Of a stretch of 5,447 nt of DNA, positions 1 to 5,447 are shown one piece after another. The stretch is from ZC4RG30 sp964632365 (GTDB lineage Bacteria; Pseudomonadota; Gammaproteobacteria; Steroidobacterales; Steroidobacteraceae): positions 1 to 5,447 of the forward strand of contig CAZWDR010000144.1 of assembly GCA_964632365.1 (NCBI GenBank), read 5' to 3'. The position numbers were made by a program, and so were the translations under genes. Each line of letters starts with the position of its first letter. Position 1 is the first letter of the stretch. The notes below the pieces were generated by a model. The model saw only the letters and a list, made by a program, of their open reading frames with translations, was not told the origin of the DNA and did not search any database.

Positions 1-53
1 TGGCGCAGCCGGACGGCACCCTTCGCTTCTACGCCCTCACCAGCCACGCCTGA
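1..53 (+). CDS. C-terminal end of an unidentified protein (partial)
   Basis: The frame starting at base 3 reads AQPDGTLRFYALTSHA and then stops at TGA (51-53). All but one of the sixteen codons end in G or C, like the real genes in this window, which supports a true coding 3' end. The other two plus-strand frames look less protein-like. The fragment is too short to assign a family or function. It lies on the same strand as the receptor gene but almost 400 bp upstream of it, so a shared transcript is not indicated. No clear terminator follows it. Confidence 0.5.
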   Translation, partial: AQPDGTLRFYALTSHA

Positions 54-113
54 CCTGACGCAATCCCCTCTGGCCCGCCATGCGCTCTTTTTGCGCGGGG
101 CTTCGCACTGACC

Positions 114-194
114 ATGCATGCGATGCAGCATGCCGGCACCTTCCTCGCGTTCGAGAAGGCGATGGAACGGCAAGGCGCGCGCGCCTGCCCGTGA
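114..194 (+). CDS. Possible 26-residue small ORF
   Basis: ATG at 114 opens a frame that reads MHAMQHAGTFLAFEKAMERQ followed by six more residues and TGA. Most codons end in G or C, and the composition is less arginine/proline-rich than the shadow frames around it. The same frame is open from the stop of the upstream gene at 51-53, so it could equally be the decayed tail of a longer protein. There is no visible Shine-Dalgarno site before the ATG. No family is recognised. It may well be a chance frame. Confidence 0.15.
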   Translation: MHAMQHAGTFLAFEKAMERQGARACP

Positions 195-291
195 GCTGCA
201 CCGAGGCCCGGCGCAGCCACATCCATCTGCCGAAACCGCGCCTGAAGAAATGAGCGACACCGCGCAGGCAGCGCGGAATTGCCCGGGACGG

Positions 292-336
292 AAGCAACTA
301 TTACCCCTGAAGCCATAGTCATCTGATTAGTTGCTT
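292..336. repeat. Perfect 9-bp inverted repeat upstream of the receptor
   Basis: AAGCAACTA (292-300) is the exact reverse complement of TAGTTGCTT (328-336), with a 27-bp spacer. The arms sit in an AT-richer patch about 115-160 bp before the receptor start codon. This would suit an operator bound by a dimeric regulator at two separated half-sites, or a stem in the leader RNA if transcription starts upstream. The right arm overlaps the -35-like TTGCTT of a weak promoter candidate. Which regulator would bind it cannot be told. Confidence 0.45.
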
Positions 337-358
337 GCGCGGATGTGAACCCTAAAAC
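331..358 (+). promoter_or_regulatory. Weak sigma-70-like promoter candidate for the receptor
   Basis: TTGCTT (331-336) and TAAAAC (353-358) are separated by 16 bp and resemble -35 and -10 boxes, with several mismatches to consensus. The position, roughly 90-120 bp upstream of the start codon in the AT-richer part of the gap, is reasonable. The -35-like box coincides with the right arm of the inverted repeat, so a protein bound there could block transcription. An alternative -10-like TATTAC lies at 299-304 without a well-spaced -35 box. This is a guess. Confidence 0.18.
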
Positions 359-436
359 TCCGGTCACAACAACAAGAAAAAAGAGGGTGCAGCAAGCGTC
401 ACGCGCGCCTGTTGCGCAGGGACGGTCACGACTATC

Positions 437-453
437 AAGGGGAAACGAACTTG
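437..453 (+). promoter_or_regulatory. Ribosome-binding site that sets a TTG start for the receptor
   Basis: AAGGGGA (437-443) is a good Shine-Dalgarno match and lies 7 bp before TTG at 451-453. The frame is also open from an earlier TTG at 412, but that codon has no similar site upstream and would put 13 charged, polar residues before the signal peptide. No ATG occurs in the frame before the signal peptide. The 451 start gives a normal short polar N-terminus followed by the hydrophobic segment. Confidence 0.7.
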
Positions 454-3400
454 TCTCACAACACGCCTTCCAGCCACGCCAATCTGGTGCGCGCGACCAT
501 CGCCGCGATCATCGGTACCACTGCCATGACAGGCCACAGTCCCGCCGCACGCGCGGCTGAGACCACGCAACCGGCCGAACTCGACGAAGTGCAGGTGACC
601 GGCTCCCGCATTGTGCGCCGGGACATGCAGAGCAACAGTCCGCTGGTCACCATCGAGCGCCAGCAGATCGACGACGCGCCATTCATCTCGCTCGAGGAAA
701 CCCTCAACGACATGCCGCAGTTCATGGCCGGTGGTGCCGGCATGAGTTCAGCGGCGGTGACGAGCCTGCAGGGCGCCAACGGACTGGATGGCGGTCGCGG
801 CACCGGTGATGCGATGAATAGCACCTTGCTGCCCGACAATGCCGGCGTGATCGGCGTCGTGGTGCCCGGTGCGGCCAACGTGAACCTGCGTGGCCTGGGT
901 GCGGGGCGGTCGCTGACGCTGGTCAACGGTCACCGCGGCATGCCGCTCAACGCCGGCATGGCCGTCGACATGAACACCATCCCCACCATCGCGATCGGTG
1001 GCATCGAGGTGATTACCGGCGGTGCCTCTGCGGTCTATGGCGCCGACGCGCTGGCCGGTGTGACCAACCTGCGGCTGCGTGAGAACTTCGAGGGCCTGCG
1101 CCTGCAGGTGCGCGGCGGCGTGAATGAGGTAGGGGATGGCGAGGAGCTGTCGGTGGGCGGCCTGTTCGGCTCGCGCATCGCCGATGGCCGCGGCAGCGTG
1201 ATGATCGGCATCGAGTACGCGAAGCGCGAGAGCGCGCTGTGGCGCAACCGCGACCATTTCCGCGAGGTGATGGAATCCCCGTACTCCAGCTCGGGCAACC
1301 TCAGCTTCAACTGGGATCCGGGATTCACCTCTTCGTCCAATGCGAGCACCGGAACCTACAACGTGTTCCAGCGCGCCTGGAACGGCAACGCGCCCAGCGC
1401 TGCTGCGATCAATTCGGTGTTCGCGGACCGCGAATGCCGCGACGGAGCCGGCAACCAGCTCGACTGCGTGCGCACCTGGTCGAGCGCGACGGCGGTGAAT
1501 CCGAACAACCAGCCGCAGGGCGGTGGCTGGTACGTGAATCCCGATGGCACGCTCTACACGCGCACCTCCGCGGTAGGCACCGGCGCGTCATCGACGTATT
1601 TCGGGCCGCAGAACTTCCGCCTGCCGCCGGGCGCCTCACCCGGGCAACCCGAAGAGGTGTATTGCAATTTCTCGAATCCCACTACCACCGGCGTCGCGGC
1701 CCCCAGCTCGGGATTCGGCGGTGAGTCCTGCAATCCCACTGTGGGTCGCATCGACTGGGATCGCCGGCTGTCCGGTCCCCGCGAGGCCTACAACATGATC
1801 GGCAGCGCCACCTACGACATCAGCGACCGGGTGACGGCGTTCGCGAACTTCAACTTCGCCTCGTCGGACACCGAGACGCGGCGCGAGCCGGCGCCGTTCA
1901 GCGGCGGCTTCGGCGTGGTGATCCCCACCGGCAGTGACCAGGTCTACCTGCCCTCGGTGGTGCAGGTGGCGCGCGTGGGCGGCCTGCCGGTGGGCGCGAC
2001 CTTGCCGGAGTTCCAGGTGGGCGGCGCGCGCGGCACCAACTGCGCGCCCACCGGCGGCTGCACGATGGCGCAGGCGTTCCCGCTGCCCGGCGACGTGCTG
2101 TCGGCCACTGGCGAGGTGATCACGGCCGGTCCGCTGCGCACGCTGCTGCAATCCCGGCCGGGTAGCGCCGTGGTGCCGAGTACCGGCGTCAATGCCAACA
2201 ATCCGTTCCGCGGCCTGTCCAACTGCAATGTGTATACGCTGGTCCCCGCCGGCACGCCGGGCGCGCAGGTGAATCCGGATGGCGGCGCCTCCTACATTAC
2301 GCAGGTGGACCCCAACACCGGCCGGCCGCTGGCGACCTGCGGCCCGGACGCCGGCTGGCAGCTCAACACGCAGCTGGGCTTCCTGCCGCCGCGCGGAACC
2401 GAGAACACCACGCGGCTGTACCACTTCGCCACGGGACTGCGCGGCGACCTGGGCCTGTCCGACTGGACCTGGGAGCTCTACACCTCCTATGGCGATTCGC
2501 AGACGCAGACCAACTTCGTTGGCTTCGCCTCGCTGGCCAACTACATGAAGGTCATGTCGGCGCCAAACTACGGCCAGGGCTTCACCGAGGTGGGCGTCGC
2601 GTCGAAGTACATCAACTGCGAGACCGGCCTGAATCCCTGGGATGTGAATTTCCAGCCTTCGCAGGACTGCCTCGAGGGGCTCATCTCGAACGAGATCGAC
2701 CGCAACTCGATGGTCCAGCGCATCCACGAGGCGAGCCTGCAGGGGCGGATGTTCGAGCTGCCCGCGGGCACGGTGCGCACGGCCCTGGGCGCCAGCTACC
2801 GACGCAACGACTACCAGTTCAGGCCCGACTCACTGCGCGAGCGCGACTATGTCGGCGACACCTCGGCCGGCGCGTTTGCCTCCGGTGACATCGATGCGAG
2901 GGTGACCGCCAAGGACGTCTACGGCGAGCTGCTGGTGCCGCTGGTGCGCGATCTGCCGGGCATCCGCAGCTTCGAACTGGAGCTGGGCTATCGCAAGTCC
3001 AGCTACAGCACCGGTCAGAAAGTCGACACCTACAAGGCGCTGGCGAGCTGGGAGCCGACTAGCTGGCTGCGCGCACGCGGTGGCTACAACCGCGCGGAGC
3101 GGGCGCCGAACATCGCCGAGCTGTTCGCGACGCCCAGCGGCAGCGCGCAGTTCTCATCCGCGCCCACCGACCCCTGCCGCAACAACCCTGGCAACAATGC
3201 GGTGTTCTTCCCGAACCTGCCGACCAACCAGGCCGCCACCGATCCGGCGGTGCGACAGAGGCTGCTCGACCTGTGTGCCGCGCACATCAACGCCTGGGCG
3301 CCCCCGGGCTTCGAGAACAGTTCGGAATTCCATACCACGCGCGAGAACTATGACGTGCCGGGTGGCTCGGCGCTGGTGGTCGGCAACCCGAACCTGAAGA

Positions 3401-4242
3401 ACGAGCGTGGCGACACCTGGACGGTGGGGCTGGCCTTCCGCTCGCCGTTCATGCATCCGCTGGTCGACCGGCTGTCCGGAACGCTCGACTGGTACGAGGC
3501 GCGGGTGTCCGATCCCATCGAGGTGCTCACCACCGGATCGATCGTGAACACCTGCTACAACCTCAACGGGCAGAACCCGAACTACCAGGTGGATGATCCG
3601 GCCGGATACTGCAGCCTGATCGAGCGTGATCCGACGGATGGCTCGATCGTGCGGGTGCTGAACCAGTACGACAACCAGGACAAGCTGATCATCCGCGGCG
3701 TGGACATCACGCTGGCGTGGAGCGCGGCGCTGGCTGACATGGGGCTTGCGGGCGCGCCAGGGTCGCTGTCGCTGACCATGTCGGGCAACTATCTGCTCGA
3801 CCAGATCCAGCGCTATGTGGGCAGCGCCGACCAGGTGGCGAACTATGCTGGTTACGGCGGCGTGTCGAAGTTCCGCTCCAGCACCGGCCTCAGCTACAAC
3901 TGGGGCGGCGGGCATCGCGCGACGCTGACCTGGCAATACCGCCTTGGCACGCATACCCCGACCACGTATCGCGCCGCGGCGAGTGCCGACGGGCAGTTCA
4001 CGCCGGTCATTGACATCAATCCGGTGCTGTCCGGCTATGGCACGACCAACCTGTTCAACGGCACCTATGGCACCCGCATCGGCAGCGTCAATGCATCGGT
4101 GACGATCAGCAACCTACTGGACACGAAGCCGAAGCCGGGCGGATTCGACCATCGCGATCCACGCGCCGGGCTCGGCAATTTCAGTCCCTTCGGGGATCTG
4201 GTGGGCCGGCGCTACTCGGTGAACCTGTCGGTCGATTTCTGA
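451..4242 (+). CDS. TonB-dependent outer-membrane receptor, large, cysteine-paired
   Basis: This is a gated outer-membrane transporter energised by TonB-ExbBD; the ligand is unknown. It has 1263 residues from the TTG at 451. Residues 1-35 form a signal peptide (hydrophobic about 15-28, likely cleavage after A33-R-A35). The TonB box is LDEVQVTG (44-51). The plug (about 55-205) contains NVNLRGLG (from 143), a VDMNTIP stretch and GGASAVYGADALAG (about 190-203). The rest is the beta-barrel, with RAERAPNIAELF (881-892), GNPNLKNERGDTWTVG (from 978) and a terminal VNLSVDF ending in the Phe used for barrel assembly. These motifs match the large receptors abundant in Xanthomonadales, Caulobacterales and Sphingomonadales. 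At 1263 residues it exceeds the usual 700-1000. The extra length includes about 50 residues between PQF (89-91) and NVNLRGLG, plus large loops. Fourteen cysteines fall in seven close pairs, all in the barrel part. No frameshift or stop is seen. The family is confident; a substrate would be a guess. Confidence 0.95.
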   Translation: MSHNTPSSHANLVRATIAAIIGTTAMTGHSPAARAAETTQPAELDEVQVTGSRIVRRDMQSNSPLVTIERQQIDDAPFISLEETLNDMPQFMAGGAGMSSAAVTSLQGANGLDGGRGTGDAMNSTLLPDNAGVIGVVVPGAANVNLRGLGAGRSLTLVNGHRGMPLNAGMAVDMNTIPTIAIGGIEVITGGASAVYGADALAGVTNLRLRENFEGLRLQVRGGVNEVGDGEELSVGGLFGSRIADGRGSVMIGIEYAKRESALWRNRDHFREVMESPYSSSGNLSFNWDPGFTSSSNASTGTYNVFQRAWNGNAPSAAAINSVFADRECRDGAGNQLDCVRTWSSATAVNPNNQPQGGGWYVNPDGTLYTRTSAVGTGASSTYFGPQNFRLPPGASPGQPEEVYCNFSNPTTTGVAAPSSGFGGESCNPTVGRIDWDRRLSGPREAYNMIGSATYDISDRVTAFANFNFASSDTETRREPAPFSGGFGVVIPTGSDQVYLPSVVQVARVGGLPVGATLPEFQVGGARGTNCAPTGGCTMAQAFPLPGDVLSATGEVITAGPLRTLLQSRPGSAVVPSTGVNANNPFRGLSNCNVYTLVPAGTPGAQVNPDGGASYITQVDPNTGRPLATCGPDAGWQLNTQLGFLPPRGTENTTRLYHFATGLRGDLGLSDWTWELYTSYGDSQTQTNFVGFASLANYMKVMSAPNYGQGFTEVGVASKYINCETGLNPWDVNFQPSQDCLEGLISNEIDRNSMVQRIHEASLQGRMFELPAGTVRTALGASYRRNDYQFRPDSLRERDYVGDTSAGAFASGDIDARVTAKDVYGELLVPLVRDLPGIRSFELELGYRKSSYSTGQKVDTYKALASWEPTSWLRARGGYNRAERAPNIAELFATPSGSAQFSSAPTDPCRNNPGNNAVFFPNLPTNQAATDPAVRQRLLDLCAAHINAWAPPGFENSSEFHTTRENYDVPGGSALVVGNPNLKNERGDTWTVGLAFRSPFMHPLVDRLSGTLDWYEARVSDPIEVLTTGSIVNTCYNLNGQNPNYQVDDPAGYCSLIERDPTDGSIVRVLNQYDNQDKLIIRGVDITLAWSAALADMGLAGAPGSLSLTMSGNYLLDQIQRYVGSADQVANYAGYGGVSKFRSSTGLSYNWGGGHRATLTWQYRLGTHTPTTYRAAASADGQFTPVIDINPVLSGYGTTNLFNGTYGTRIGSVNASVTISNLLDTKPKPGGFDHRDPRAGLGNFSPFGDLVGRRYSVNLSVDF

Positions 4243-4274
4243 CCTCCGCGCGCCATGTCCGGCGCATCCCCCAG

Positions 4275-4308
4275 CGGACCGAGCGCGGCTTCTGCTGCGT
4301 CCGGTCCG
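4275..4308 (+). other. Long stem-loop after the receptor stop codon
   Basis: Bases 4275-4281 (CGGACCG) pair with 4302-4308 (CGGTCCG). After one A-C mismatch (4282/4301), 4283-4289 pair with 4294-4300 through five Watson-Crick and two G-U pairs, closing a TTCT tetraloop (4290-4293). That makes 14 pairs with one mismatch, starting 33 bases after the stop codon. No T run follows it directly. It resembles a 3'-end stabilising hairpin, or the first part of a two-part terminator with the stem at 4307-4350. It was found by eye, with no folding energy computed. Confidence 0.6.
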
Positions 4309-4350
4309 GCCGGAGGCAGGCACGGCGGGTGGCAACGCCGGCCGCTTTTT
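4307..4350 (+). terminator. Probable intrinsic terminator between the two genes
   Basis: CGGCCGG (4307-4313) is the exact reverse complement of CCGGCCG (4338-4344), and a C followed by five Ts (4346-4350) comes straight after. An alternative inner stem, CGGCG (4323-4327) with CGCCG (4336-4340), excludes the outer one in part. A GC-rich stem followed by a T run fits Rho-independent termination of the receptor message. The loop of the outer form is long (24 nt) and the T run short, so termination may be partial and allow read-through into the dioxygenase gene. Confidence 0.5.
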
Positions 4351-4354
4351 CATT

Positions 4355-4358
4355 GAGG
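4355..4358 (+). promoter_or_regulatory. Ribosome-binding site of the dioxygenase gene
   Basis: GAGG lies 8 bp before the ATG at 4367. It begins only five bases after the T run of the putative terminator, so there is no room for a promoter between terminator and start codon. Expression therefore depends on read-through or on a promoter inside the receptor gene or the spacer. Confidence 0.55.
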
Positions 4359-4366
4359 CTCCACGG

Positions 4367-5341
4367 ATGTCAGAACGCACATCGATCGATGCCCTGAGCC
4401 TCCCTTGCCAGCGCGGCGATCCTGCGGCGATGACCGAACTGGGGCATCGGCTGCTGGTGGGTGCGGAGGCGCCCAAACTGCCCGAGCAGGGACTGGGCCT
4501 GATCATCGAGGCAGCGCAGCGCGGTGAACCGCGTGCGCTGGCCCGCGCCGCGGCGCTGACTGCAGGCGGTGCCTACGTGCAGCAAGGCTGGGAGGGTGCG
4601 TTGCAGCTGCTGGCGCAGGCCGCGGCGGCAGGCGATGCGCAGGCGCAGGGCCAGCTCAGCTGCCTGCAGCCGGCCGGGGCACCACCTGCCGACTGGATGA
4701 CGATGGCGGCGCGCGTGCCGCTGGCTGACTGGCTTCGTCCCATCGCGCCGGTAGCGCTGCATGAGAAGGTGCACCGGGTACCCGCGCTGGTGCCGCAGAA
4801 GGTTTGCGCGTGGCTGATCGGCCGCGCGCAAGGCAGGCTGCAGCCCGCGCTGGTCTACGACGCGGTGGACCGGCGCGTGGCGGTGCACCGGATGCGCACC
4901 AACACGATGGCGATGTATGACTACGCCACACTCGATGTGGTGCAGTTCCTGGTGCAGGCACGCATGGCACTGGCCTGCGGGTATCCCATCCAGCACTTCG
5001 AGCTGCCGTCGATCCTGCACTACGACGTCGGTGAGCAGATCCGGCCGCATTTCGACTTCATCGATGCGAAGGCGCGCGACTATGCGGGACAGATCGCGGT
5101 GATGGGCCAGCGGATGATCACGTTCCTGCTGTACCTCAACGATGCCTATGAAGGCGGTGAAACGACCTTCCCGGAGCTGGGCATCGTGCACCGCGGCACT
5201 GGCGGTGATGGCCTGTTCTTCATCAACGCGCACGCGGACCTGAGTCCGGACCGCAGCATGTTGCATACCGGCTCGCCGCCCGCGGCGGGCGAGAAATGGG
5301 TGCTGACGCAGTTCGTGTCGAGCAAGGCGCTGCGCCCGTGA
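4367..5341 (+). CDS. Sel1-like repeat / prolyl-4-hydroxylase-type 2OG-Fe(II) dioxygenase
   Basis: This 324-residue protein has no signal peptide or membrane segment, so it is probably cytoplasmic. Residues about 15-100 hold two to three degenerate Sel1-like helical repeats, for example LGLIIEAAQRGEPRALA (43-59) and ALQLLAQAAAAGDAQA (78-93), which usually bind protein partners. Residues about 135-318 form a jelly-roll dioxygenase of the prolyl-4-hydroxylase class, which couples oxidative decarboxylation of 2-oxoglutarate to hydroxylation of a substrate. The iron ligands are visible: H228 and D230 in RPHFDF, and H300 in SMLHTGSP. K310 in GEKWVLTQ, ten residues after the distal His, is the expected 2-oxoglutarate carboxylate ligand. 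Y219 matches the first Tyr of the family pattern YxxGxxYxxHxD; the second is Ile225. YLNDAYEGGETTFPE (256-270) is the family's typical strand-turn. The active site is therefore intact. The gene follows the receptor on the same strand after 124 bp. The substrate is unknown: it could be peptidyl proline, a free amino acid or an imported compound. Confidence 0.9.
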   Translation: MSERTSIDALSLPCQRGDPAAMTELGHRLLVGAEAPKLPEQGLGLIIEAAQRGEPRALARAAALTAGGAYVQQGWEGALQLLAQAAAAGDAQAQGQLSCLQPAGAPPADWMTMAARVPLADWLRPIAPVALHEKVHRVPALVPQKVCAWLIGRAQGRLQPALVYDAVDRRVAVHRMRTNTMAMYDYATLDVVQFLVQARMALACGYPIQHFELPSILHYDVGEQIRPHFDFIDAKARDYAGQIAVMGQRMITFLLYLNDAYEGGETTFPELGIVHRGTGGDGLFFINAHADLSPDRSMLHTGSPPAAGEKWVLTQFVSSKALRP

Positions 5342-5361
5342 GCCGCGCGCGTTGGCGCGGC
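5342..5361. terminator. GC hairpin directly after the dioxygenase stop codon
   Basis: GCCGCGC (5342-5348) pairs perfectly with GCGCGGC (5355-5361) around a six-base loop. The stem starts at the base after the TGA. No T run follows on the plus strand and no A run precedes it for the minus strand, so it is not a standard intrinsic terminator. It could protect the 3' end or act together with Rho. In such GC-rich DNA a 7-bp stem can also arise by chance. Confidence 0.3.
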
Positions 5362-5380
5362 CGTGGGCCGTGGGCCGCGG
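5361..5380. repeat. Short tandem repeat of CCGTGGG
   Basis: CCGTGGG occurs twice in tandem (5361-5367 and 5368-5374) and is followed by a degenerate partial copy, CCGCGG (5375-5380). It lies between the end of the dioxygenase gene and the possible convergent gene. This looks like local slippage with no evident function. Confidence 0.5.
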
Positions 5381-5393
5381 ATGCCGCAGCCCG

Positions 5394-5447
5394 TCAGCTG
5401 CCCGAGGACCGCGCCGGCACCACGTGCTGCTCGCCAGGCGTGCGCCG
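5394..5447 (-). CDS. Possible 3' end of a convergent gene (partial)
   Basis: Read on the minus strand from the window edge, one frame gives RRTPGEQHVVPARSSGS and stops at TGA (plus-strand TCA at 5394-5396). Sixteen of seventeen codons end in G or C. It would converge on the dioxygenase gene, with the hairpin at 5342-5361 between the two 3' ends. The other frames of this short tail are also open, so composition cannot settle it. No family can be named. Confidence 0.25.
   Translation of the reverse strand, partial: RRTPGEQHVVPARSSGS

Larger units (their letters stand above)
54..450. other. Intergenic region and leader of the receptor gene
   Basis: No convincing gene is seen on either strand of this gap. 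The longer open frames are arginine-, alanine- and proline-rich, as expected of chance frames in GC-rich DNA. The region contains a 26-codon open frame (114-194), an AT-richer stretch with a perfect 9-bp inverted repeat (292-336), a purine-rich A-tract (about 367-386) and a near-perfect direct repeat of CGGTCACRAC (361-370 and 423-432). The drop in GC from about 290 to 385, just before the receptor gene, is where a promoter and operator would be expected. No textbook sigma-70 promoter can be picked with confidence. Confidence 0.6.

Noticed and set aside
72..101. Imperfect hairpin with an internal T run (GCGC-TCTTTTT-GCGC) as a terminator of the upstream gene
   Set aside because: The T run lies in the loop instead of after the stem, the inner stem is only 4 bp, and the outer pairing needs an asymmetric internal loop.
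114..134. Cluster of GCATGC/GATGC-like palindromes
   Set aside because: The repeats are very short and overlap without a consistent spacing, so there is no case for a binding site or repeat element.
29..367. Minus-strand open frames across the upstream gap
   Set aside because: They overlap the end of the upstream gene, are rich in Arg, Ala and Pro and match no family pattern I recognise; they look like chance frames in GC-rich DNA.
402..420. Small stem (CCTG with CAGG) just before the receptor's ribosome-binding site as a riboswitch or thermometer
   Set aside because: It has only four pairs, does not include the Shine-Dalgarno site, and no known riboswitch core is recognisable.
345..560. 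Plus-strand frame of 71 codons beginning at GTG 345
   Set aside because: It overlaps the receptor's signal-peptide region in another frame, has no ribosome-binding site and becomes Arg/His-rich, as expected of a shadow frame.
1636..2727. Minus-strand open frame of 363 codons inside the receptor gene
   Set aside because: It is antisense to a confident coding region, is dominated by Arg, Ala, His and Gly, and has no domain pattern. Long antisense frames are common in high-GC genes.
4370..5266. Minus-strand open frame of 298 codons antisense to the dioxygenase gene
   Set aside because: The plus strand has an intact catalytic motif set, and the antisense product has the Arg/His/Gln-rich composition of a shadow frame.

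Overview
This is a high-GC window with G/C-rich third codon positions. The gene content suggests a gamma-proteobacterium of the Xanthomonadales type, or a neighbouring group rich in TonB-dependent receptors. That assignment rests on the style of the receptor and base composition only; there is no rRNA or marker gene here.

Layout: (1) 1-53 is the tail of an upstream plus-strand gene. (2) 54-450 is a gap of about 400 bp without a convincing gene. It carries a perfect 9-bp inverted repeat (292-336), a leader with a repeated 10-mer, and a good Shine-Dalgarno site. (3) 451-4242 encodes a very large TonB-dependent outer-membrane receptor of 1263 residues, probably starting at TTG. It has a signal peptide, TonB box, plug and beta-barrel, and its large loops hold 14 cysteines in seven neighbouring pairs. 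(4) 4243-4366 is a strongly structured spacer: a 14-bp hairpin with a tetraloop, then a GC stem ending in a T run, just before the next ribosome-binding site. (5) 4367-5341 encodes a 324-residue cytoplasmic protein with degenerate Sel1-like repeats followed by a complete prolyl-4-hydroxylase-type Fe(II)/2-oxoglutarate dioxygenase domain. (6) 5342-5447 holds a hairpin, a short tandem repeat and possibly the 3' end of a convergent gene.

The receptor and the dioxygenase lie on the same strand 124 bp apart and may form a two-gene unit with partial termination between them. The receptor probably imports a large ligand whose identity cannot be read from sequence. The dioxygenase could modify the imported ligand or a cytoplasmic target, and its Sel1-like part could recruit a protein partner. 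Both ideas are inference. No mobile element, CRISPR array or RNA gene was seen. The most notable items are the receptor-dioxygenase pairing, the paired cysteines, the structured intercistronic spacer and the inverted repeat upstream of the receptor.
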